From assembly GCA_022819745.1 (NCBI GenBank), contig JAJEGS010000017.1, positions 24,181-88,180 on the forward strand: a DNA stretch of 64,000 bases, read 5' to 3'. A program made the translations under genes and the position numbers. The stretch's first letter is position 1, and each line of letters opens with the position of its first letter. A model generated the notes under the pieces. That model was not told the DNA's origin. It was given only the letters and a program-made list of their open reading frames with translations, and did no database searches. Source of the stretch: Candidatus Latescibacterota bacterium (GTDB taxonomy: Bacteria > Latescibacterota > UBA2968 > UBA8231). Shown here in pieces: positions 9,265-17,544 of the stretch.

Positions 9265-9301
9265 GCCCTAAGGTTGCTTACGACGGGAGACCTAGGAGCC
9301 G

Positions 9302-9589
9302 ATGGAACAACTCTTTGACGTGATTCAACAATTAGTCGCAGAGGAGCGTTATATCGTCGGTCAGCACGCCTCCGAGCGGTTGGAAGAACGCAATATCATG
9401 GAGTGGCAAGTGGTCGCGGGAATGGAGGATGGCGAACTGATCGCCGAGCGGCCAGACGCTATGCCCAACCCTGCTGTCGAAGTACGCGAATCATTGCCCG
9501 ATGGTACGGAGTACAAGGCCGTTTGGTCTTATCTGCGTCAAACAGGTGTCGCTAAATTGGTAACTGTACATTTTTTTAATGGAGATTAA
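9302..9589 (+). CDS. DUF4258 domain protein
   Basis: A 95-residue protein with the HASERLEERNI pattern at residues 22-32 and a C-terminal VTVHFFNGD, typical of the DUF4258 family. Members are often toxin-like partners in toxin-antitoxin pairs. The following 75-residue gene begins 3 nt later. A toxin role is inferred only from the family. Confidence 0.65.
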   Translation: MEQLFDVIQQLVAEERYIVGQHASERLEERNIMEWQVVAGMEDGELIAERPDAMPNPAVEVRESLPDGTEYKAVWSYLRQTGVAKLVTVHFFNGD

Positions 9590-9592
9590 GTC

Positions 9593-9820
9593 ATGCGCAT
9601 TCCCGGACAGCGAATCAAGCGAACGCGACTAATTCAGACTGATAAGTTTGTGGTTGCGGTAGAAGTCGAGATGGTCGTCCCTGCCGATGACCCGAGTGAG
9701 CCGTGCTATGAATCTGAAACGATTCAACTCCTGCGGGAGATCAAGGAGCATGCCGAGCGGGAAGATGTGGCTTGGTTGACCAAAAAAGGCAAGGTGTACG
9801 CTGCCGTGGATGCAGCGTAA
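9593..9820 (+). CDS. Small hypothetical protein paired with DUF4258
   Basis: A 75-residue charged protein with no recognised domain and no CxxC zinc motif, unlike the YgiT-type antitoxins that sometimes accompany DUF4258. A TTAAG-ATG junction 3 nt after the DUF4258 stop shows tight linkage. It is possibly the antitoxin or a partner subunit. Confidence 0.5.
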   Translation: MRIPGQRIKRTRLIQTDKFVVAVEVEMVVPADDPSEPCYESETIQLLREIKEHAEREDVAWLTKKGKVYAAVDAA

Positions 9821-9831
9821 GATTTCATACT

Positions 9832-10410
9832 ATGGCCAAAATAGACCGTAAAAAGCTCATCCTTGAAGAAGCGGCCCGCCTCTTTTCGGCCAAGCGCTTC
9901 GACGAAGTGCTCATGGACGATATTGCCCACCAAGCTGGAGTCGGCAAGGGGACGATCTACACGTACTTTGCCGACAAAGAAGAACTGTATTTTGCGGTGG
10001 TTTTTGAAGGCATCCGGCGGCTCAACGAGCAACTCCAGCGCAAGGCCAATCGTCAGCCGAATCCCGAAGATGAACTTCGCCGGATGGTCCACGCCATCGT
10101 CTCCTTCTTCAGCCAGAACCGCTTCTTCTTCCGCTTGATGTCTCACGAGGACGGTGGGGGCGAAGGTGGCAGGGGCGAAAACCGCAAGCGCTGGCGTGAG
10201 GAACGGCGCATCCAACTCGCAGCAATCGAAACGGTCCTACAAAACGGCGCTGAACAGGGCGTCTTCTCCGTCGAGCACCCACAGGTCGAAACCGCTATCC
10301 TCCGCGACATGGTGCGCTCAGTGATGATCCACGCGAGGGGCCTGAGCGTCGAGGCAATGGTCGATACCATCATGCGCATCTTCCTCCAAGGCGTACGCAA
10401 GAAGCCCTAG
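9832..10410 (+). CDS. TetR/AcrR family transcriptional regulator
   Basis: A 192-residue regulator. The N-terminal helix-turn-helix reads ILEEAARLFSAKRFDEVLMDDIAHQAGVGKGTIYTYFADKEEL in outline, the classic TetR signature. The C-terminal ligand domain is divergent. The ATG at 9832 is preferred over an upstream in-frame start because the TetR domain begins there. No divergent target gene is adjacent; the regulated genes are unknown. Confidence 0.9.
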   Translation: MAKIDRKKLILEEAARLFSAKRFDEVLMDDIAHQAGVGKGTIYTYFADKEELYFAVVFEGIRRLNEQLQRKANRQPNPEDELRRMVHAIVSFFSQNRFFFRLMSHEDGGGEGGRGENRKRWREERRIQLAAIETVLQNGAEQGVFSVEHPQVETAILRDMVRSVMIHARGLSVEAMVDTIMRIFLQGVRKKP

Positions 10411-10468
10411 GCGACACTCGTGCTATCTATGTATATTAAAACGTCTCTTGGCTAAAGGACTTTCCGAT

Positions 10469-11182
10469 ATGGAATCTATCGCAACAGATGATATACGCGC
10501 AATGCCCTGTTACAGCATTCCCGAGGCTGCTCACTACCTGCGCATTCCCGAGACTACCCTTCGCTCTTGGGTGCGAGGCCGCAAGTACCCTACTAGCAAG
10601 GGAGACCGGTTCTTCCAGCCTGTGATCGAGCTACCAGACGATAGCCAGAATCTTCTATCCTTTATCAATCTGACCGAAATCCACGTGCTTGATGCCATCC
10701 GCCGCGACCATCGCATATCACTGCACAAGGTCAGGATCGCTATCGACTTCATCAAAGAAGAACTAAAGTCTGATCACCCTCTCGCATACCACAAGCTCGA
10801 AACTGATGGCTTGGATCTCTTTGTCGAGGAATACGGTCAACTCATAAATGTTTCTCAAACTGGACAACTGGCACTTCGGGAACTATTGCAGGCGCATCTG
10901 CGGCGCATTGACAGGGATTCGGCTGGTTATGCTCGGAGGCTATACCCTTTCACTCGCAAGCGTCTAGGCCAACAACTTATAGAAGAACCCAAGGCAATCG
11001 TCATTGATCCTCGCATATCTTTTGGTCGCCCGGTGCTTGCAGGCACGGGAATTCCTACAGCTATTATTGCCGAACGCTATAAGGCTGGGGAGGCAATCGG
11101 TGCATTAGCGGACGACTATGGCCGCCCGACGCTTGAGATCGAAGAAGCAATCCGCTGTGAGTTATACACCCGAGCAGCCTGA
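10469..11182 (+). CDS. DUF433-type antitoxin with MerR-like N-terminus (VapB45-like)
   Basis: A protein of about 237 residues from the ATG at 10469. An upstream TTG at 10448 is also open. The N-terminal half has YSIPEAAHYLRIPETTLRSWVRG, a MerR-like helix-turn-helix. The C-terminal part has the DUF433 pattern DPRISFGRPVLAGTGIPT. Its stop overlaps the next gene, a PIN-like toxin. This combination matches VapB45-type antitoxins, which would bind DNA and repress the pair. Confidence 0.75.
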   Translation: MESIATDDIRAMPCYSIPEAAHYLRIPETTLRSWVRGRKYPTSKGDRFFQPVIELPDDSQNLLSFINLTEIHVLDAIRRDHRISLHKVRIAIDFIKEELKSDHPLAYHKLETDGLDLFVEEYGQLINVSQTGQLALRELLQAHLRRIDRDSAGYARRLYPFTRKRLGQQLIEEPKAIVIDPRISFGRPVLAGTGIPTAIIAERYKAGEAIGALADDYGRPTLEIEEAIRCELYTRAA

Positions 11183-11573
11183 TCCACTTGTTTTCTTTAT
11201 TGACCGTTCTCTAGGGAAGAAGACGATTGCCGAAGCTCTCAAGCAAGAGGGCGCTGAGGTTTATGTCCACGACGACCTATTCCCCGCTGACACCGAAGAC
11301 GAACATTGGCTCCGCGAAGTCGGCAATAGAAAATGGGTCGTTCTCACCAAGGATCTCAGGATCAGATACCGAACGTCTGAGCGCCTAGCCGTCAAAGCGG
11401 CCAACATAGCCATGTTTACACTTACTGCCCGAGATTGTCAGGGCAGCGAAATGGCCGATATATTCGTCAAGGCACTTCCCCGGATAACTCGTTTCCTCAA
11501 AGAGAATCAACCCCCGTTCATTGCGAAGGTGACCAGAAGGGGCGATGTCTCGATGCTGGTCGATCTCCATTAA
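11157..11573 (+). CDS. PIN-like toxin (VapC45 type)
   Basis: A 138-residue protein from the GTG at 11157, which overlaps the antitoxin stop by 26 nt. Acidic residues in FFIDRSLG, ADTEDEHWL and LTKDLRIRYR fit the PIN-like fold of the VapC45/DUF5615 group. A nuclease toxin held by the upstream DUF433 antitoxin is inferred. An alternative upstream ATG (11118) would deepen the overlap. Confidence 0.7.
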   Translation: MSYTPEQPDPLVFFIDRSLGKKTIAEALKQEGAEVYVHDDLFPADTEDEHWLREVGNRKWVVLTKDLRIRYRTSERLAVKAANIAMFTLTARDCQGSEMADIFVKALPRITRFLKENQPPFIAKVTRRGDVSMLVDLH

Positions 11574-11920
11574 CGCCCAAAGCCAATACGTTCTAAGGCA
11601 CGATAATCTTGGGGATCACCTCTTAGACGGCCTGCGTTCCGGCATCTGGGACGCATTTCAACCTATCCAGACCACTTACCCGTAGCCAAAATTTGACGGG
11701 ATCAGTTGGCCCTGCATTCTCCGTGCCAACATCAACCGCGCAATAGTCGTCACCCTCGGTGGCCATTGCGCTTCTTGGGAGTACCGGAAAGCGGGTGTGA
11801 ACGGAGCGGAATATGCCCATTGCGGAGATTCTAGGCTTGGAATACGATGAAATCAAGAACTTTCGCGGTCCCGTGCGACGCGGGACCTGATCTCTAACCC
11901 TACACTATGAGGAATCTCTT
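11574..11920. other. Gene-free stretch before the LRR lipoprotein
   Basis: Short open frames here show no family resemblance. A perfect 7-bp hairpin (ggtcccg 11867-11873 with cgggacc 11881-11887) lies about 35 nt before the ATG at 11921. It lacks a T-run. Nothing else is supported. Confidence 0.4.
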
Positions 11921-12040
11921 ATGACCGTACTTTTCATTGTTTTCGCGCTGGCGTTGGCCGCTTGCGGTAGTCAAGAAAGCGTCACCGCACCCGTCCAGTC
12001 GCACCCGCAAGCGGCTAAGACGGGCGAAGCGGTTCTATAG
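11921..12040 (+). pseudogene. Lipoprotein signal peptide cut off from the LRR gene by TAG
   Basis: From the ATG at 11921 the reading frame encodes MTVLFIVFALALAACGSQ. This is a clear lipoprotein leader with lipobox LAAC. After 39 codons it meets TAG (12038-12040). The same frame then continues directly into the LRR protein with the usual pre-LRR segment (TDRAVLVALYEAIG). The leader therefore belongs to the LRR gene. Either the gene is broken or the stop is bypassed or is a sequence error. Confidence 0.7.
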
Positions 12041-12073
12041 GAAGGGTCAGCGGCTACGGACCGGGCCGTACTG

Positions 12074-13183
12074 GTGGCGCTCTATGAAGCCATCGGCAAT
12101 AAACCCGACCCCGAATACGACGACTGGGACAATTGGCTTTGCGAGGCTCCCTTAGACCAATGGGACGGCGTAACTACGGATGAAAACGGCCGCGTCACGG
12201 GTCTAGACCTCATGTACTACGAGTTGCGCGGGTCGATACCACCCGAATTGGGAAACCTCAGCAGCTTGCAATACCTGAACCTCAGCGACAATGAGTTGCG
12301 CGGGTCGATTCCGTCCGAGTTGGGTAATCTCAGCAACCTGCAATATCTAGACCTCCGCGGCAACGAGTTGATCGGGCTGATACCATCCGAATTGGGCAGT
12401 CTCGATAACCTGCAATACCTCGACCTCAGATTCAACGGGCTGCGTGGGTCAATTCCGTCCGAGTTGGGTAATCTCGGCAACCTACAATACCTAGGCCTTC
12501 GCGAAAACGGGTTGTGTGAGTCAATTCCGACCGAATTGGGCAATCTCGGTAGCCTGCAATACCTAGACCTCGACAGAAACGATTTAAGCGGGTCAATTCC
12601 GACCGAACTAGGCAACCTCAGTAGCCTACAACGCCTCGACTTCGGATACAACGACTTGCGCGGGCCGATACCCCCTGAGTTGGCCCAACTCGACAGCCTA
12701 CAATACCTCGGCCTCGGCGGGAACCAGTTGAGCGGCTGCATACCGTCAGCCTTGTTTGATCTAGAACGGCATGACTTGGGCCAAACGGATCTATCCGTAT
12801 GTAGCGCAGACGACGAAAAATCTACGCCGGTAGAGCTCGAACCGGAACCGATTGCAGGTGAGATAACGCCTGAAATCGTCGGCTTATACAGCACGCTGGT
12901 CTCTACTTTTACGAATATCTTCTTCGCCGCGCTGGTTCCCGGTACGACGTCGGTGCCGGGGGAAGGCGGCGGCTCGGCAGAGATCTCAGGCAACGATTGG
13001 ACGTTGCAGGATTATTCGCCCGATGGCGAGTTGATAGTCAACGGAGCCATAAATGTCGGCCTAGACCAGACGCCCATTCCGCTGACCGGGGAGGTTACCC
13101 TTTCTGGATCGCATGAGGCCGAGTTGATACTCAATATGGAACTTTCGGTTGATGCCGACGGCTTTCTGCTACTGGGACGATAA
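12074..13183 (+). CDS. Leucine-rich repeat protein (likely disrupted lipoprotein)
   Basis: The 369-residue open frame carries about eight 24-residue repeats of the form GSIPxELGNLxxLQYLDL (about residues 50-250). A low-complexity linker and a beta-rich C-terminal domain follow. The first residues (YEAIGNKPD...W...W.GV) match the capping region of bacterial LRR surface proteins. Its GTG start at 12074 is artificial, since the natural N-terminus is the lipoprotein leader at 11921. At the 3' end a shift of one base at the GGG near 13174 would extend it by about 20 residues (TITINGVEFDVAEVS) to 13239. This suggests a second lesion. It was probably a surface-exposed binding protein. Confidence 0.7.
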   Translation: MALYEAIGNKPDPEYDDWDNWLCEAPLDQWDGVTTDENGRVTGLDLMYYELRGSIPPELGNLSSLQYLNLSDNELRGSIPSELGNLSNLQYLDLRGNELIGLIPSELGSLDNLQYLDLRFNGLRGSIPSELGNLGNLQYLGLRENGLCESIPTELGNLGSLQYLDLDRNDLSGSIPTELGNLSSLQRLDFGYNDLRGPIPPELAQLDSLQYLGLGGNQLSGCIPSALFDLERHDLGQTDLSVCSADDEKSTPVELEPEPIAGEITPEIVGLYSTLVSTFTNIFFAALVPGTTSVPGEGGGSAEISGNDWTLQDYSPDGELIVNGAINVGLDQTPIPLTGEVTLSGSHEAELILNMELSVDADGFLLLGR

Positions 13184-13479
13184 CCATTAACGGCGTAGAA
13201 TTTGACGTCGCCGAAGTCTCGGCGGCGGCCGCTGGATAACAGGCCGTGCGGCTTTGGTATTTGGTCGCGGCCCTAGCTTGGTGCTGGGGCTGCAACCGCG
13301 GTCTCGATGCCGAAGCCATAGGGCGGACGAGAATCGCCAGTCGGTTGCGCTTTGTCAGTGAGTGGACTGCGAACGTGAGGAGATGGTTGTATCGTCTAAC
13401 GCGAAGCAGACGACGAAGGAGTGAACTCTAGGCGAGAGCACCAGATCGAGCTATATCGGGGATTTCTTCTATACCGTAG

Positions 13480-13872
13480 TTACTGTGCATAGCTCATCCA
13501 ACAAGAGACATACCCCGGTTTAGGAAGGCTATCTCCACGGATGGAATGCCCGGAAGCGTCCTTTCCGTAGTAAGCTACATTACCGTTAGCACAGAAGTTG
13601 ATTAAAAGGTCGAAGTGTTCTGTCTCCCACTGTAGATCTATGCTGCCTCCGCTAAATGGAACTATCCATACCTGCTTTACTACGCTCAATTCAGACTCGT
13701 CAACTAGCTGAAAAAGAAAATCGCGAATAGCATCCAGTGTTTGTTTTTCAAAGGTCGGCGATCCCTGCCTATCCCAATCCTCTTCGAGAGCTAATATCCT
13801 TTCTTCAGCGTCATCTACGATTTCGTCAATGGCTTGCCTGCTGGTAAGTTTTATATCTTTTGCCTTAATCAT
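13480..13872 (-). CDS. Hypothetical protein
   Basis: A 130-residue soluble protein starting at MIKAKDIK (13872). A longer upstream start at 13935 is less likely. It has a helical first half (AIDEIVDDAEERILALEEDW) and a beta-rich second half (VWIVPFSGGSIDLQWE, LLINFCANGNVAYYG). No function is recognised. It is convergent with the broken LRR gene. Confidence 0.55.
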   Translation of the reverse strand: MIKAKDIKLTSRQAIDEIVDDAEERILALEEDWDRQGSPTFEKQTLDAIRDFLFQLVDESELSVVKQVWIVPFSGGSIDLQWETEHFDLLINFCANGNVAYYGKDASGHSIRGDSLPKPGYVSCWMSYAQ

Positions 13873-14009
13873 CAGAATATTTGTCCTGAAGTGCGCCAAA
13901 TAAGCGGCGCAACGGCCGCCGTAGCCGACGACCATTGCGTTGCCTATTATTCAAGGTAGAAGCCCCAAGCAGCCTCTTGTTTTTAACCTTGTCGTCGTTC
14001 CGTGACCCC

Positions 14010-15617
14010 TCAAAACTGCCGCTCACCATCAATAGCTGCATCCCAACGCTGCGAGTACAAATAATCCATCGCGGCCTGCGTAGCGGTAGGCGAGCCAATC
14101 TGTTGCAGGGCACTGAGCGCGAACGCGCCCACGTGACCGCAGGAATCGTCTAGCGCCCTAAAGAGCTGGGGTTCTAACGGAGCGGCCGCTTGGCCGAGCT
14201 GGGCGCACGCTATCGCCGCATTGGTCCGCACTTGGTCGCGCGGCACCCAACGGCGGCCGGCTTCCTCCTGCCAGTTTGGATGATCAGCCGAGAGCATTTG
14301 TCCCAAAGCTTCCACTGGTACGCCTTGCGCGATATTGCCCAGCGCCACGAGGGCCGTGCGCACCAAGCGATGCGAGCCATTTTCGAGACTCCGCGTCAAA
14401 GCTGGGACCGCTGCCGCCGCGTGCGAATCCATCTCGCCGAGGGCAAAGGCGGCGTTGACTTGAGTCCACTCGCTTTCGTCCGCCAGCAGCCCACAAAGCG
14501 CCTCGACCGCAGGTTCGCCAACCGCCGCCAAAGCCTGCGCTGCATCTTCCATGTTAGTCGCCCCCTCGTTCCAAGCGGGCGGTGCTTCGTGTTGGTCGGC
14601 CTCACGACCTACGGCGCGCAACGCTTTGGCCAGCGGTGCGACCGCCGGCTCGCCAATCGCGCCCAGCGCATAGGTCGCGGCCGTGCGCATGGCTTGGTGA
14701 TCAGTGCCCAAGCACTCGACGAGCACTGGCACGGCTGCCGCCGCATCAACGCCAAATCCAGCCAATTGCTGTGCCGCCGCCAGCCGCTGGGCCAAATCCA
14801 TTTCTGGATCGAGTTGAGCGATGAGCGCCGCCACGTCTCCGGTGGCCTGTGGCCAGCTATCGTAGCGATCCCGCTTGCCGCACAGCCAGTCCCAAGTGTG
14901 CGCCCAAGCCAGTTCCAGATCGTAGGGAGACTCAATGCGTTGGGGCTTTTGCCAGTGCATACTTTTGCAGTCCCAAGTCGGTGCCGTCGGCTCGGCGGCT
15001 CGCATGTAGATGAACTTGATCATGTGCCGATGCCTCGGCAGCAGGCTGACGCCGGCCGCGTGGCCCACGTCGAAATGCGTCAGCGACACCGTGCCAGCCC
15101 GACCGGCCAATGGCAAGGCGCGCGCCCGATCCTCGTCGGTCAGCCCCCGATTGAACTGCGTCCCCGGAATCACGTGCGTCGGCCCCAATTCAACCGGCGA
15201 ATCCTGCGGGTAGTACATGATCCGCGCATAGCGCAGATAGTGCTGGCGCGGGTGTCCCATCGGCGTGTACCCATCCTGATGGCAGTTGCGGCGCAGCCTT
15301 TCCTCAGCTTCGACCGCGGGCACAGCTTCCTCCACCGGCTTGAGCGGATGGCAGTAGCGGTGCGGATGCTCCAAGTAATTCGGGCCTAAGACACTGATGA
15401 GCGCGCCGCGTACCTCGGGCGAGTTGAGCACGTGGCGCATGGCGGGCACGCGCGGCAGGATATTGTTGCCCGGGTTTAGCTCGGAGTCGATGATTTGGTT
15501 GAGCCGCTCATAGCACGCCTCGTGCGTCCCCTCGGGCACGGTCGGCTCAAAGACCAGATAGCCATTGACGATAAACTCGCGCATCTGCTCGTCGGTGAGC
15601 AGGATCGGGTCGGTCAT
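14010..15617 (-). CDS. Phytanoyl-CoA dioxygenase-like protein fused to HEAT repeats
   Basis: A 535-residue protein. Residues 1 to about 250 are a PhyH-type Fe(II)/2-oxoglutarate oxygenase: NGYLVFEP at the N-terminus, an H-x-D in CHQDGY near residue 114, and HFDVGHAAG as a candidate distal histidine. Residues about 265-520 are HEAT/PBS-lyase-like repeats (AVPVLVECLGTDHQAMRTAATYALGAIGEPAV and similar units). The fusion suggests an oxygenase bound to a partner or substrate through the solenoid. It lies 31 nt downstream of nadE and may share that transcript. Its substrate is unknown. Confidence 0.8.
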   Translation of the reverse strand: MTDPILLTDEQMREFIVNGYLVFEPTVPEGTHEACYERLNQIIDSELNPGNNILPRVPAMRHVLNSPEVRGALISVLGPNYLEHPHRYCHPLKPVEEAVPAVEAEERLRRNCHQDGYTPMGHPRQHYLRYARIMYYPQDSPVELGPTHVIPGTQFNRGLTDEDRARALPLAGRAGTVSLTHFDVGHAAGVSLLPRHRHMIKFIYMRAAEPTAPTWDCKSMHWQKPQRIESPYDLELAWAHTWDWLCGKRDRYDSWPQATGDVAALIAQLDPEMDLAQRLAAAQQLAGFGVDAAAAVPVLVECLGTDHQAMRTAATYALGAIGEPAVAPLAKALRAVGREADQHEAPPAWNEGATNMEDAAQALAAVGEPAVEALCGLLADESEWTQVNAAFALGEMDSHAAAAVPALTRSLENGSHRLVRTALVALGNIAQGVPVEALGQMLSADHPNWQEEAGRRWVPRDQVRTNAAIACAQLGQAAAPLEPQLFRALDDSCGHVGAFALSALQQIGSPTATQAAMDYLYSQRWDAAIDGERQF

Positions 15618-15648
15618 AAGACAAGCTCCTTCACTATTGAAATGTCAT

Positions 15649-17544
15649 TCAAATCCGCACCTTCAGGGCCTCGGCCTTTAGCTGTTCGCAGCGACGCGGC
15701 GCGTACGGGGGCTGTTGGGTCTCGCGCAAATCAAAGCCAAAGGCGCGCTTGCTCAAAACGATGACTGGCGGCGCTTGAATCCGCTTGAAGTAATTGATCC
15801 GCACCTGGCGCTCCACCCATTCGAGGTCTTCGATCCAACTGCGCGCGTCCAGGAAGTACGCGCGGAAACGCGCCGCATCGTCCCACTCCAACTTCTCTAG
15901 CAACACGCCCTCTATAAACCACTGCAACAAATCGCTGCTGTGCCGCCGGTATTCGATGAATTGCCGCAGCACGGCGTCGTGATATCCGTACTTGATCGGA
16001 TCGCCCAAGCCCTGCGTCACGTCTTGGGCTTCCGACAGCTCGGCACTGGGCACCACCGAGCCGTCGAGCAAATTCTCCGGTACCACGACGCGGCCATAAA
16101 CATCCTCGTTGAGAAAGCGCGCCAGCGCAAAGACCTGCACCTTGTACAGGTCGGCAATCGGAGCTACCGCACCGCTGACATCCCCGTAGAGCGTGGCGTA
16201 GCCCAAAGCAACCTCGGTCTTGTTGCCGTTGGACGTGAACACGAGTCCGTATTTGGCCGCTAAGCCGGAGAGCACATCGGCAAAGCGGATGCGCGCCTGC
16301 ACGTTCTCATCCACCAACCGAGTGTACTCGCCCTCACCCACGGAAAATTCCGCGCCCTGCACGAGAGCGGCGACGGCCTCGTACAGCGATTCTATCGGAC
16401 AGCAGAGATAATCGACACCTAGCGCCGCGCACAGCGAGCGGGCATTGTCTTGGGTAACAGCGGCATTAAAACGCGTCGGCATGTTGACCGCAAACACGCG
16501 CTCCGGGCCAAAGGCGCGCTCCAGCAGACAGCAGACCACGCTGGAGTCCACGCCGCCACTCGTCGCAATGAGGAACTTACTCTCCGCACCGCGTACATCG
16601 TCCAAGTGTCGCAACCCGGTGAGGATGCCCGCGTACTGAGCTTCGATCTCGCTTTGGGGCGGCGCGACCTCGCCGCGGCCCGTGAGCACGAGCTGTTCCC
16701 GCCACGGACGCGCGCGGCACGCAATATCTCCGCTGGACGCGTACGCAGTGCTGTCCCCGTCAAACACAATGATGTTCTTGCCGTTGTTCTGCGCCCCAAC
16801 TTGGTTGACGTAGAAAAACGGCAGGGGCGAGCGCGCCAATATCTGGCGCACCACGCGGTTGCGCTTGTCGCTTTTTTGCCAAGTAAAGGGCGAGGACGAG
16901 AGGTTGAATACGGCCTCGGCCCCACGGCGGCGATACAGCGCCAGCGTGTCGAGGGGCTCGCCGCTGTGGCAGTAGTCCTCGCACCACATGTCCTCGCACA
17001 GTTGCACGCCAAAGCTAAAGGACCGTCCGTCCTTGAGCCTCACCTTGTACGGATGCAGCCAGTCCTCCAACAGCCGACCCTCGGCCTCGGCCAAGTGACG
17101 CAGCGAGAAAAAGTGCCGATCATCGTCAAAAAATCGGTAGTTGGGATGCAGGGTCTTGGGGTGGACGCCGCAGGGCAGCCCGGTGGGCACGGCTTCGCGC
17201 ACCGCGTATTCGCCGTTGGCGCACACATAGACGGCATTGTACTTGCGCCGCCGTCCATCTTGTCCCTTGTGGACGGGGTCCACCGCCACATTGCCAAAGA
17301 TCACGGTCAACCCGGTGCTAGCCCGGCAAATCTCGTCGCTGTACGCGGCAAAATCCTCCACGTAAGCGTCCATCTCCCACAAGTCGCCGAGGATATAGCC
17401 GCTAATGCACAACTCGGAAAACACCACGACCTCAGCGCCAGCCCCCCGCGCCTGCTCGATAAAGGCCAGCATCCGCTCCGCATTCAGGTCGGGTCGCCCG
17501 GGCTTGACCTCCATCTGCACCAAGGCGATTGCGGGCAGACCCAT
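15649..17544 (-). CDS. nadE: Glutamine-dependent NAD+ synthetase
   Basis: A 631-residue protein converting nicotinate-adenine dinucleotide to NAD+ with glutamine as ammonia donor. The N-terminal nitrilase-like glutaminase has catalytic Glu in FSELCISGY, Lys in VRLKDGRSF and Cys in QLCEDMW. The C-terminal synthetase has the pyrophosphate loop ATSGGVDSS and FTSNGNKTEVALGY. The ATG at 17544 is favoured: it overlaps the aminotransferase stop as TGATG and begins the glutaminase domain. An upstream in-frame extension lies inside the aminotransferase gene. It is part of an NAD salvage operon. Confidence 0.93.
   Translation of the reverse strand: MGLPAIALVQMEVKPGRPDLNAERMLAFIEQARGAGAEVVVFSELCISGYILGDLWEMDAYVEDFAAYSDEICRASTGLTVIFGNVAVDPVHKGQDGRRRKYNAVYVCANGEYAVREAVPTGLPCGVHPKTLHPNYRFFDDDRHFFSLRHLAEAEGRLLEDWLHPYKVRLKDGRSFSFGVQLCEDMWCEDYCHSGEPLDTLALYRRRGAEAVFNLSSSPFTWQKSDKRNRVVRQILARSPLPFFYVNQVGAQNNGKNIIVFDGDSTAYASSGDIACRARPWREQLVLTGRGEVAPPQSEIEAQYAGILTGLRHLDDVRGAESKFLIATSGGVDSSVVCCLLERAFGPERVFAVNMPTRFNAAVTQDNARSLCAALGVDYLCCPIESLYEAVAALVQGAEFSVGEGEYTRLVDENVQARIRFADVLSGLAAKYGLVFTSNGNKTEVALGYATLYGDVSGAVAPIADLYKVQVFALARFLNEDVYGRVVVPENLLDGSVVPSAELSEAQDVTQGLGDPIKYGYHDAVLRQFIEYRRHSSDLLQWFIEGVLLEKLEWDDAARFRAYFLDARSWIEDLEWVERQVRINYFKRIQAPPVIVLSKRAFGFDLRETQQPPYAPRRCEQLKAEALKVRI

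Noticed and set aside
11623..11856. A 77-codon minus-strand open frame
   Set aside because: No ribosome site, no family resemblance and no neighbours supporting it.
14190..15389. A 399-codon plus-strand open frame
   Set aside because: Antisense to the PhyH-HEAT fusion; rich in Arg and His as expected of shadow frames.
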